Shown piece after piece: positions 1 to 5,749 of a stretch of DNA of 7,722 bases. This DNA is from JBDRAU01 sp043823315 (GTDB lineage Bacteria > Patescibacteriota > UBA1384 > DTJR01): assembly GCA_043823315.1 (NCBI GenBank), contig JBDRAU010000085.1:1-7722 (forward strand), given 5' to 3'. Numbering within the stretch: position 1 is the first letter of the stretch; the number at the start of each line of letters is the position of its first letter. The notes beneath the pieces were generated by a model. That model was given only the letters and a program-made list of their open reading frames with translations. It searched no databases and had not been told where the DNA came from. The position numbers and the translations under genes are program-made.

Positions 1-1299
1 GCAAAGTGCGATAATAATAATGAAGTTTACAAAACCGCTGCTCAAGTTTATCTGGAAAAGGATAAATATTACGACTTGAAAGTCGAGCAATACGATCAGG
101 GTGGTGGAGCTGTTCTAAAGATGTTCTGGAAGAGACCTTCAAGTGAGAGTGGTACGATTCTTAGTCCAAGTGCGCTGTTTACTCTCTATAATCCCAGTCC
201 GCCAGTTGGTACAGGTTCGGGATTAATGGGTTCCTATTATACAGGTAAGGATTTTGGTCAAATAGTTGCTAACCAGAAAGATCGAAAAATTAACTTCGAC
301 TGGTTGAATGAAGGTCCAAGCAAGACAGGAAACGATGAGTTCTCGGTCAGATGGACAGGTGAAATCAGCTCAAGGTTCTCGGAAGTGTACACATTTACTC
401 TGGCTGCCAATGATGGTGTGAGGATGTGGATAGATAACGAAAAGGTTATTGATGAATGGCATCAAGTAGACTCAAATAATTTAGCTGTATATACTGCCAA
501 AGTTAATTTGACTGCAGGAGAGCGTTATCCAATCAAGGTTGAGTACTTCGAGAATACGGGTAATGCAGGGGTGTATCTGAAGTGGAGGAGCCCGAGTGAA
601 AATGAGAAATATATTCCCGCAAGTGCGCTTTATCCAGGTGATCCAGTTCCGATCGATTCTGTGACGGTAACTCCTTCTGTGACAGTTAGTTCCGTAACGG
701 AAGTAACCAAAACATTTGAGCCAGGATACACCGCTATATATATTCCAGACAGTGAAAAGCCGCAATTTACACAAGCGTTGATTGCTCAAGGGCTTGGAAT
801 CTTCAAGTTTGGTCCCCTAGTATATGATAACTCTACTCCCCCAAGGAAAACGTGGCTAACATCATTCGATAAGTTTAGTCACAAGATTGGTTACTATGTC
901 TTCAACCCTGGAACAGCTAATGAAACTATTAACTTGAGTTTGGATGAGACTGCGGAAAATCCGCTTGATGCAATGGTTTATACAGGTTGGAACTTCTTGT
1001 CCAATCCTTCGGATTCACCAAAGACGTTGTCTGAGCTTAACTACGAGAAGAGAATTTGTACCGATTTATCCGGCGAAGTTAACTGCGACGGCTATAGTGT
1101 ATCAGTTAACCTTGCTAATCTATCCTACGGCTGGAAAGGCCAAAACAAAGCGGCTTATAGGAAAGTGTACGTTCTCAATGATCCTCGTGCCACTAGCCAA
1201 ACAGCAAATCCGTTTACAGTCATTGATGTTGTAAATACAGGAATAGAGAATGTTCAGATTCCAGCTGGTAAGATGTTCTGGTTCTACTTCTTCAATTAA
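1..1299 (+). CDS. PA14-domain surface protein, 5' truncated
   Basis: Frame 1 is open from the first base, so the gene begins upstream of the window; the TTG at 76 lies inside a domain and is not a real start. Bases 1 to about 180 encode the C-terminal half of one PA14 domain (VEQYDQGGGA, then a FWKRP strand). A complete second PA14 domain follows at about 211-636, with the hallmark stretch ANDGVRMWIDNEKVIDEW and a closing VEYFENTGNAGVYLKW. PA14 is a beta-barrel module of secreted and surface proteins, often linked to carbohydrate binding or adhesion. After a Thr/Val/Ser linker comes a C-terminal module (about 706-1296) that I do not recognise but that recurs in two downstream genes (anchors GYYVFNPG, GWNFLSNP, KVYVLNDP, FWFYFF). 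The gene ends with TAA TAG. The probable site is the cell exterior; the ligand is unknown and the signal peptide is outside the window. The PA14 call is strong; the adhesion role is inference. Confidence 0.9.
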   Translation, partial: AKCDNNNEVYKTAAQVYLEKDKYYDLKVEQYDQGGGAVLKMFWKRPSSESGTILSPSALFTLYNPSPPVGTGSGLMGSYYTGKDFGQIVANQKDRKINFDWLNEGPSKTGNDEFSVRWTGEISSRFSEVYTFTLAANDGVRMWIDNEKVIDEWHQVDSNNLAVYTAKVNLTAGERYPIKVEYFENTGNAGVYLKWRSPSENEKYIPASALYPGDPVPIDSVTVTPSVTVSSVTEVTKTFEPGYTAIYIPDSEKPQFTQALIAQGLGIFKFGPLVYDNSTPPRKTWLTSFDKFSHKIGYYVFNPGTANETINLSLDETAENPLDAMVYTGWNFLSNPSDSPKTLSELNYEKRICTDLSGEVNCDGYSVSVNLANLSYGWKGQNKAAYRKVYVLNDPRATSQTANPFTVIDVVNTGIENVQIPAGKMFWFYFFN

Positions 1300-1309
1300 T
1301 AGCTCTATT

Positions 1310-1316
1310 GGAAGGA
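1310..1316 (+). promoter_or_regulatory. Shine-Dalgarno site that fixes a TTG start
   Basis: GGAAGGA lies seven bases upstream of the TTG at 1324. This supports TTG as the true start of the next gene, although an out-of-frame ATG at 1316 is closer to the site. That ATG reading frame closes after 11 codons. It is one of the clearest ribosome binding sites in the window. Confidence 0.7.
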
Positions 1317-1323
1317 TGGCGAG

Positions 1324-2805
1324 TTGGGTAGAACTTCATCAAATATATTAGTATTTGGCTTAACCATTACTCTTCTCGCGGTAGTAGGACTCGGTCTGAC
1401 TCTGGTTTCGGACAAGAGAGAAAATAAGCAGTCGCTCTATTTGGTGGGTGAATGTCCTCTTGATAATGTTTATTTTAGATCTTCTGATTTAACTTACCGA
1501 GAAAGAAGACAATTTTCCTCTGACGCATCTGCTTTTGATGTAATTGGGACAAGTCAAAATAAATACAGGCTGATTGTTGATTATTCTCTTGAGACAAGTA
1601 CCAGAAAAAATCTTCAACTAAAGGCTTTGCTTACTCCCAAAACAGACGTTGGTTTCTCGCAAATGAATATTTTGGTCAATGCTGTCGAGGTAGACAGTGT
1701 TGAGGCTGATAAACAAGACAACGGCCCCGTTTATCTATCTACCAAGATACCTTTAGATTCAAACGACAATAATTTGGGCATAGAACTTAGAAGCGAAAAG
1801 GGTTGTGAGTTTAGGACTAATAGTTTGTTAAAGCTGGAACAAGCAAGAGGTGTTTCAGATGAAGGCGGAGAGGGGTTTGATTCTGCAGTTTTGAGTAATT
1901 ATCAAACTGAAGAAATTATCTTATCTCCTGGGGATAATTATGTCGGCTTTGAAGATTGGTCATACCTACCGGATCTTTTTAAGCACAATCTCAAAATATA
2001 CAAATTCAGTTTGATTTCTCAAGCTTGGGAAAAGACGGGTAAATACGATTATGTCGCTGAACCGAACAGGGCCTATTTGATCAGTAATCCGAACATAAAG
2101 AATCTGACTATTGATCTTCCTCGACCCTACAGGGTTCCGAATGATATAAATCAAATTTCCTTAGCTAAGAAGTGGAATATGATAAGCGTTGATGATGCAC
2201 AGAACAATTTGTCGGATTTACAGGTTAATATAAACCAGAAGCCAACCGAACTTATATCGCAAACAACCTACAAGATAGGGAACCTGGTCCAAAAAGAATT
2301 GATAAGAAAGATTTTTATTCTTAATGACGACGGTGATTTTGAGCAAATCGATCTTGGCAAGATCAATGAGCAACCCTCTTCCGGAATATTCTGGATCTAC
2401 CTCGAAAATGAACCAGAGAGCGACCTTAAAATTCCTAATTTAGTTTTTGATGTTCAGGGCCTTGGAGATTCATTTGAATCAAATCAAATTCCTATCAAGA
2501 TCAGTGTTGAGAACAAGGACGATTCTCCTCATTATTTAGTTGCATCGGGTATAAATGATCCATGTCAGCTCGGATTGAGAGTCAAGAACGATCAAGGAAA
2601 AATAATATTTGACGATTTTAGCAATAAAGTATGCCCACTTTGGCCGACTCTTGAAAAACTATCGGAAAATGACAAAAAAGAATATAATTATTTATGGGAA
2701 GCACCGAGGGATTTAAAGGGAGAATTTATTTTGGAGTTTTATTTGAATTATTCGCGCCTAGGGACCCCTCAATTAGTTAAATCATCGAATGTTACGATTA
2801 AATGA
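1324..2805 (+). CDS. Membrane-anchored surface protein with shared module and BsuPI-like C-terminal domain
   Basis: 493 residues starting at TTG. Residues 7-28 are a hydrophobic membrane segment with a short positively charged head, so most of the protein should lie outside the membrane. Residues about 40-175 are a beta-rich region of unknown family with a Cys pair (C44, C161). An acidic Gly-rich linker (about 176-187) leads to residues 200-362, which match the module in the first and fourth genes through the anchors IYKF, AYLISNP, KKWNMIS, RKIFILND and IFWIYL. Residues 372-493 form a separate Ig-like domain. Its order (IKISVENKDDSP, a strand with LGLRVKNDQGKIIF, then a tryptophan and GEFILEFYL) resembles BsuPI-type proteinase-inhibitor domains, and C414/C437 could pair. 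That assignment is tentative. The stop overlaps the next start in ATGA, indicating coupling. No enzymatic motif is visible. Confidence 0.85.
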   Translation: MGRTSSNILVFGLTITLLAVVGLGLTLVSDKRENKQSLYLVGECPLDNVYFRSSDLTYRERRQFSSDASAFDVIGTSQNKYRLIVDYSLETSTRKNLQLKALLTPKTDVGFSQMNILVNAVEVDSVEADKQDNGPVYLSTKIPLDSNDNNLGIELRSEKGCEFRTNSLLKLEQARGVSDEGGEGFDSAVLSNYQTEEIILSPGDNYVGFEDWSYLPDLFKHNLKIYKFSLISQAWEKTGKYDYVAEPNRAYLISNPNIKNLTIDLPRPYRVPNDINQISLAKKWNMISVDDAQNNLSDLQVNINQKPTELISQTTYKIGNLVQKELIRKIFILNDDGDFEQIDLGKINEQPSSGIFWIYLENEPESDLKIPNLVFDVQGLGDSFESNQIPIKISVENKDDSPHYLVASGINDPCQLGLRVKNDQGKIIFDDFSNKVCPLWPTLEKLSENDKKEYNYLWEAPRDLKGEFILEFYLNYSRLGTPQLVKSSNVTIK

Positions 2806-3182
2806 AAAAAAGAGAAAGATTTAAGTCATTTTATGCCCTGCTGGTTCTCCTTGTATTTGGCCTCGTTATATATTTATTGATCAATTACTATCCAATTGAT
2901 GCAGACAAGGGAGACTCTTTCTATAATGCCACTCCTCTTAAAGTGGGTGACAATTCTTTTATTTCAAACAAACCGATCGATTTGTCCTCGAGGATAATCG
3001 GTATCAACGGTTCACTGCTGACGATCGATGAAGCCAAGAGAAGAGGGGTGATTTCCGGGATTTTTGATACCGAGGGGTCGGAGCTAGATAAAATAGACTT
3101 GCTTGTTTCTAATGCTTCTTTTATAATTAAAGTAGAGGACATTAGTACCTCTCCAACCTTATTTTTAGAGGGGATAAAGTGA
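2802..3182 (+). CDS. Small single-pass membrane protein, hypothetical
   Basis: 126 residues. A basic N-terminus (KKRERFK) is followed by one membrane helix at about residues 9-29 (YALLVLLVFGLVIYLLI) and a soluble domain of about 95 residues, so the topology is probably N-in, C-out. The soluble part has short beta strands with SRIIGINGSLLTIDEA and VISGIFDTEGSEL; I do not recognise a family. Unlike its neighbours it lacks the shared module. The start overlaps the preceding stop as ATGA with no clear Shine-Dalgarno site, so translation probably depends on coupling, and its own stop overlaps the next GTG. Its place between two module-bearing proteins suggests it belongs to the same surface apparatus, but that rests on context only. 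Confidence 0.82.
   Translation: MKKRERFKSFYALLVLLVFGLVIYLLINYYPIDADKGDSFYNATPLKVGDNSFISNKPIDLSSRIIGINGSLLTIDEAKRRGVISGIFDTEGSELDKIDLLVSNASFIIKVEDISTSPTLFLEGIK
3168..3173 (+). promoter_or_regulatory. Shine-Dalgarno site supporting a GTG start
   Basis: GAGGGG lies five bases before the GTG at 3179, inside the last codons of the preceding gene. It supports GTG as the start and the GTGA four-base overlap between the two genes. Confidence 0.6.
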
Positions 3183-4150
3183 ATAACGAACAATTGGAAA
3201 ACGAGGTTCAAAAGAAAAGTAGCCGAGGTAGGATTGTTTTTGCAGTTCTCGGTGTGCTAGTTCTAGGTATTGTGTCTCTGATAGTTGGGATCAGGATATT
3301 TTCAAATTTATCAATAACGGCTGACACCGGATTGCCTCCGATTCCTGGTGATCCAGATCAGAACGAAAGTATTACACCGACGACTACTGCCACTACGACA
3401 GGTTCGGTTACATCTACTCCTGTAACACCACCAGAGCCGGGAGGACCCCCAATTGATGTAACGATTAAATCTGGCTGGAGCGTTGTTTCTGGCTCGACGC
3501 TTTATGGATATAACCTTGCTCCAATTTCCAAAGAAGGTATTTTCGTTTATTCTTTTAACGACCCATACCTACCCAACCGAAATTGGATAGTTTCAAACGA
3601 TACCTGTACGGGTCAAACAGACTTTTTCTGCTTAAATTCTTCCTCGATTAAGTTTTCTCCGTATCCCCTGGTTGGTTATTATGTTTATAACCCCGGCAGT
3701 CAAGTAACACTAAGTTTGAATGAAGCATCAACTCCGACGCTCAATCCCCAAAATGCTATTTTTGGTCGCGGGTGGCATTTAATGCATTGGAACCAAGTTG
3801 CTGCAACCAAAAACGAGCTTATGGGCAAACTGTCGATCTCATACTCTGATAAATCGAGTATTAGCCTTGCTGACGCCATTAAAGCGGATATTCATAAGGC
3901 GAGTATCAAGGTTTATGTAATCATGGACCCAGCTAATATTAGTTCAAGCTCGATAAAGGAACTTACTGGAACAGATTCTGCTAACTCTTTAAGTAAAATT
4001 CCTCAAGATAGTTACTTTTGGATTTATCTAAGAAGAACTGCATCGCGGGCGACGAGTATTTCACAATCCTCAGGTTCAATTAGTTCTCCTCAATCTAGCC
4101 AAACAACAACAGACGAAATTATAATGCCCCCTGTTCCTATCGCGCCCTAA
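3179..4150 (+). CDS. Membrane-anchored protein with Pro/Thr stalk and the shared surface module
   Basis: 323 residues from GTG. Residues 1-17 are charged, and residues 19-41 are a membrane helix (IVFAVLGVLVLGIVSLIVGI). Residues 50-92 form a Pro/Thr/Gly-rich stalk of low complexity, typical of an extended spacer on an exported protein. Residues 95-288 are the most regular copy of the module also seen in the first two genes: KSGWSVVSG, GIFVYSF with NWIVS, VGYYVYNPGS, RGWHLMHW, IKVYVIMDP and YFWIYL. C143 and C151 within it could form a disulfide. Residues 289-323 are a Ser/Gln/Thr-rich tail ending in prolines. No catalytic motif is visible; a structural, adhesive or surface-display role is inferred. 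The TAA stop shares its last A with the ATG of the TatD gene. Confidence 0.85.
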   Translation: MNNEQLENEVQKKSSRGRIVFAVLGVLVLGIVSLIVGIRIFSNLSITADTGLPPIPGDPDQNESITPTTTATTTGSVTSTPVTPPEPGGPPIDVTIKSGWSVVSGSTLYGYNLAPISKEGIFVYSFNDPYLPNRNWIVSNDTCTGQTDFFCLNSSSIKFSPYPLVGYYVYNPGSQVTLSLNEASTPTLNPQNAIFGRGWHLMHWNQVAATKNELMGKLSISYSDKSSISLADAIKADIHKASIKVYVIMDPANISSSSIKELTGTDSANSLSKIPQDSYFWIYLRRTASRATSISQSSGSISSPQSSQTTTDEIIMPPVPIAP

Positions 4151-4947
4151 TGGATCTAATTGATACTCACTGCCATTTGAACTTCAAATCTTTTAAGAGT
4201 GATTTTTTTGAAGTTGCCAAAAGATCTCACGATCATGGGGTAAAAAAGATAATTATCGTCGGTTCTGATCCGAATACTTCGGCTGATGCTCTGGAAATAT
4301 CGAAAAAGATTAATAAATTAATTTCCTGCTTTGCGTTTGTATCGGTTGGAATACATGCTATTCATACCGATCGAGTCGAATTTGAAAAAATAGAAAAGTT
4401 AGCCGAAGATCCAGAGGTTGTAGCGATCGGGGAAAGTGGCTTAGACTTTTATCATGACAAAGGCCACAAGACAGAGAACGAGCAGATCGAACTTTTTAAA
4501 AAACACATTGAACTTGCTTTGAAAATCGATAAACCATTGATCATACATAATCGCGAGGCGGACGAAAAAGTGCGCGAAGTTGTTGGCGAATTTCCTAAAT
4601 TAAAGCAGGCAGTGTTTCATTGTTTTTCAACTGATCATCACATGGCTACCTGGGCCATCGAGCACGGATTTTATTTATCATTTACCGGCAACATTACCTA
4701 CGGCAATAAAAAAATTAAAAAAGCAATTGAACGGACACCGATCGAGCGGATAATGGTTGAAACCGATGCGCCTTATAATATTCCCGAACCACTTCGATCC
4801 CAAGGTATAAAACGCTGCGAGCCGTATATGACAAGTGAAGTTATAAAAAAAATCGCCCTTATTAAGGGGCTTGATGCGAACGAACTAAGTAAGCAAATTT
4901 ATCAAAACTCCGTAGAGTTTTTTGTCTTGCCCCGTTACGGTTTTTAG
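4150..4947 (+). CDS. tatD: TatD-family metal-dependent DNase
   Basis: 265 residues, the usual length for this amidohydrolase-fold family of metal-dependent 3'-5' exonucleases and deoxyribonucleases. The family metal ligands are all visible: the HxH of DTHCHL (H7, H9), E95 in AIGESGLDF, H133 in IIHNRE, H157 in VFHCFS, and D206 in VETDAPY; VGIH (H69) is also present. The substrate-side NITYG and the closing RCEP-Y motif fit TatD rather than other amidohydrolases. It should act in the cytoplasm on DNA ends, in repair, DNA turnover or nutrient salvage. The ATG overlaps the preceding stop by one base (TAATG) and has no Shine-Dalgarno site, so it is coupled to the surface-protein genes. Such coupling may reflect only genome compaction. 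The family is certain; the physiological substrate is not shown. Confidence 0.96.
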   Translation: MDLIDTHCHLNFKSFKSDFFEVAKRSHDHGVKKIIIVGSDPNTSADALEISKKINKLISCFAFVSVGIHAIHTDRVEFEKIEKLAEDPEVVAIGESGLDFYHDKGHKTENEQIELFKKHIELALKIDKPLIIHNREADEKVREVVGEFPKLKQAVFHCFSTDHHMATWAIEHGFYLSFTGNITYGNKKIKKAIERTPIERIMVETDAPYNIPEPLRSQGIKRCEPYMTSEVIKKIALIKGLDANELSKQIYQNSVEFFVLPRYGF

Positions 4948-4961
4948 GTGGAATAAAAACC
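4939..4961 (+). other. Inverted repeat across the tatD stop codon, weak terminator candidate
   Basis: GGTTTTT (4939-4945) pairs with AAAAACC (4955-4961) around a nine-base loop that includes most of the stop codon. The stem is AT-rich and no T-run follows on the plus strand, so it is a poor intrinsic terminator. I saw no better one at the end of the cluster. Confidence 0.25.
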
Positions 4962-5035
4962 TATTCGAAGAAGTGCGAGTATATCTCGATAAACTATATA
5001 TCCGGCTTATATTTAACGGGGACTTTAAATGGTGG

Positions 5036-5241
5036 AGGCCGCCGAAGGCCTAAGCGACCTCGGCGACCCCTGAAGTGACAGCTAGCTGCTCTGTGGCTCT
5101 TGCGCGTTCTTGGCCAATTCTTTCTTGCTTGGCCCAATACGCGCGAACGTCAAGCAGCCAGCTTGGGGTATCGCCCTTCGGGCGACCATTGCTTTTCTCC
5201 GACAAAGTCGTGTCCTCCTTCATGTGTTTTCCGTCAAACAA
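5036..5241 (-). ncRNA. Alternative reading of the same locus: candidate structured RNA
   Basis: This is an alternative to the small CDS. Downstream of the minus promoter, a GC-rich segment holds five possible hairpins: CGAC/GTCG (5200-5210), TCGCCC/GGGCGA with a three-base loop (5171-5185), CAAGC/GCTTG (5151-5165), a larger GCGCGT...GGCCAA/TTGGCC...ACGCGC hairpin with a 4x4 internal loop (5102-5144), and AGGCC/GGCCT (5036-5051). A GC island in an AT-rich genome is a known sign of structured RNA. It does not match tmRNA, RNase P RNA, SRP RNA or 6S RNA as I know them. The 3' end is undefined because no T-run follows the last hairpin. Confidence 0.3.
5050..5223 (-). CDS. Possible small hydrophilic protein of 57 residues
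   Basis: A minus-strand ORF starts at ATG (5223) and ends with TAG at 5050-5052; a TTG start six codons upstream would give 63 residues. It is preceded by a weak GGAAAA site and by a near-consensus promoter about 25 bases upstream, so the strand is probably transcribed. The product is hydrophilic, with SNGRPKGDTPSW (an AT-hook-like GRPK core) followed by a charged, probably helical segment (AYWAKQERIGQERARATEQ). I do not recognise a family. GC is near 58%, far above the neighbours. By hand count, codon-position GC runs about 63/51/60%, which is compatible with coding but not proof. The same DNA can fold into several hairpins, so a non-coding RNA is the main alternative (see the separate entry). 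Plus-strand genes flank it on both sides. Confidence 0.4.
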   Translation of the reverse strand: MKEDTTLSEKSNGRPKGDTPSWLLDVRAYWAKQERIGQERARATEQLAVTSGVAEVA

Positions 5242-5247
5242 AAATAG

Positions 5248-5276
5248 ATCATACCATGTGTTTATAAACGAGTCAA
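5248..5276 (-). promoter_or_regulatory. Sigma-70-type promoter reading leftward
   Basis: On the minus strand TTGACT (5271-5276) and TATGAT (5248-5253) are separated by exactly 17 bases. Each hexamer differs from consensus at one position. The expected start point is near 5240, giving a leader of under 20 bases before the ATG at 5223. This is the strongest promoter-like match I found in the window. Confidence 0.65.
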
Positions 5277-5315
5277 CTGAGATACTTCCTGAAAAATTTT
5301 ATTAATTTCTTGTGT

Positions 5316-5350
5316 GGAAAAAACGAAAAATTTAAAATGGAAAATGAAAA
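5316..5350. repeat. A-rich low-complexity patch
   Basis: Runs of four to six A separated by single T, G or C steps (for example AAAATGGAAAATGAAAA) resemble the heptamer repeat inside the downstream desulfurase gene. The two may belong to one class of dispersed AT-rich repeat, but they are not identical. Confidence 0.4.
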
Positions 5351-5378
5351 ATCTGAAAGTCACTATTGACTTTCAGAT
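5351..5378. repeat. Perfect 11-bp inverted repeat, operator or terminator candidate
   Basis: ATCTGAAAGTC (5351-5361) and GACTTTCAGAT (5368-5378) are exact reverse complements around a six-base loop. The right arm contains most of the -35 element of the rightward promoter, as expected for a repressor site. Read on the minus strand, the hairpin is followed by five T (counting the last base of the arm), so a leftward intrinsic terminator is the alternative. Confidence 0.65.
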
Positions 5379-5393
5379 AATGTTATGTACAAT
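5366..5393 (+). promoter_or_regulatory. Sigma-70-type promoter for the antitoxin-like/iscS/iscU cluster
   Basis: TTGACT (5366-5371) and TACAAT (5388-5393) are spaced by 16 bases. The -35 overlaps the perfect inverted repeat, and the -10 overlaps the palindrome TGTACA (5386-5391), which is the core of known YefM operators. Start of transcription is expected near 5400, leaving a leader of about 100 bases before the ATG at 5507. Confidence 0.55.
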
Positions 5394-5403
5394 GCTATGT
5401 AAG

Positions 5404-5492
5404 AGTTCGTAAAGTTAAAAGTTCGTCAAGTTCATAAAGAGAAGTCCGGAAATTACTTGATAAACTTTCTAACTTGAAAAACTTTATAAACT
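5404..5492 (+). repeat. Direct and inverted repeats in the 5' leader
   Basis: AGTTCGTAAAGTT (5404-5416) recurs as AGTTCGTCAAGTT (5420-5432) with one change. A third partial copy, AGTTCATAAAG, starts at 5429. Further right, AACTTTATAAACT (5480-5492) is an imperfect reverse complement of the first copy (11 of 13), and CTTTCTAACTTGA (5465-5477) of the segment 5427-5439. Together they could form a long imperfect leader hairpin or an array of protein-binding sites. Confidence 0.5.
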
Positions 5493-5506
5493 AAAGCAAA
5501 GTGCAT

Positions 5507-5716
5507 ATGAAATCCATCAATATCAATCAACTTCAAGCGCAAATTTCACGCGTGATGAAGGATGTTGAGGGAGGGGAAGTATACGAGGTCATGAGATATT
5601 CGCGGCCGGTTGCTGTAATTAGACCGAAAAAAGAAGAAAGGGCAGCTCTTGGTTGTACGGATTGTATTAAGAAGATTGAGGAACTGTCCAGAAAAATAGA
5701 AAAAATAAAGTCTTAA
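5507..5716 (+). CDS. Phd/YefM-type antitoxin-like DNA-binding protein with CxxC
   Basis: 69 residues from ATG 5507. A GTG at 5501 would add two residues, but the ATG places the N-terminus as in the family; neither has a clear Shine-Dalgarno site. Residues 1-42 fit the Phd/YefM fold: KSININQLQAQISRVMKDV, then a turn and YSRPVAVIRPKK, the typical RGKPVAV-like strand. In that family the N-terminal domain dimerises and binds operator DNA, while the C-terminus wraps a toxin. Here the C-terminus is short, with a CTDC motif (C50, C53) and a Lys/Glu-rich helix (IKKIEELSRKIEKIK). No RelE, YoeB or Doc-like toxin lies next to it; the next gene is a cysteine desulfurase 33 bases downstream. A role as a stand-alone, possibly redox- or metal-sensing, repressor of the cluster is hypothesis. 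An orphan antitoxin is the simpler reading. Confidence 0.85.
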   Translation: MKSININQLQAQISRVMKDVEGGEVYEVMRYSRPVAVIRPKKEERAALGCTDCIKKIEELSRKIEKIKS

Positions 5717-5749
5717 TCCTTAATACTTATTTACACACTATATCCTAAT

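Larger units (their letters stand above)
4948..5506. other. Intergenic region of about 550 bases with several signals
   Basis: There is no large gene here. From left to right it contains an AT-rich stretch (4948-5030), a GC-rich island with a short minus-strand ORF and hairpins (about 5036-5223), a minus-strand promoter (5248-5276), A-rich repeat-like sequence (5316-5350), a perfect inverted repeat and plus-strand promoter (5351-5393), and a leader with direct and inverted repeats (5404-5492). The two promoters point away from each other, so the region separates two transcription units. Confidence 0.8.

Noticed and set aside
76..78. TTG as the start of the PA14 protein
   Set aside because: The frame is open to base 1 and the TTG falls in the middle of a PA14 domain strand, so the gene is simply cut by the window edge.
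481..789. Minus-strand ORF under the PA14 gene, and similar antisense ORFs at 1966-2154, 2921-3211 and 6580-6783
   Set aside because: Each lies inside a well-supported plus-strand gene and has no family signal.
1316..1350. ATG at 1316 as a start, close to the ribosome binding site
   Set aside because: It is in another frame and reaches a stop after 11 codons; the TTG at 1324 opens 493 codons with good spacing from the GGAAGGA site.
2803..3182. Reassigned UGA codon, as in some CPR lineages
   Set aside because: TGA ends two genes exactly where the next gene starts by overlap, so it acts as a normal stop.
5018..5051. Possible tmRNA 3' end (minus strand CTCCACCA near a GGCC hairpin)
   Set aside because: There is no acceptor stem, no proper T-loop and no matching 5' end, so the CCA is coincidence.
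5075..5305. Plus-strand ORF of 76 codons opposite the small minus-strand ORF
   Set aside because: It has no promoter or ribosome binding site, its product is a Ser/Cys-rich composition artefact, and the promoter evidence favours the other strand.
5404..5432. CRISPR array
   Set aside because: There are only two or three short AT-rich repeats with a 16-base period and no spacers or cas genes; they are leader repeats.
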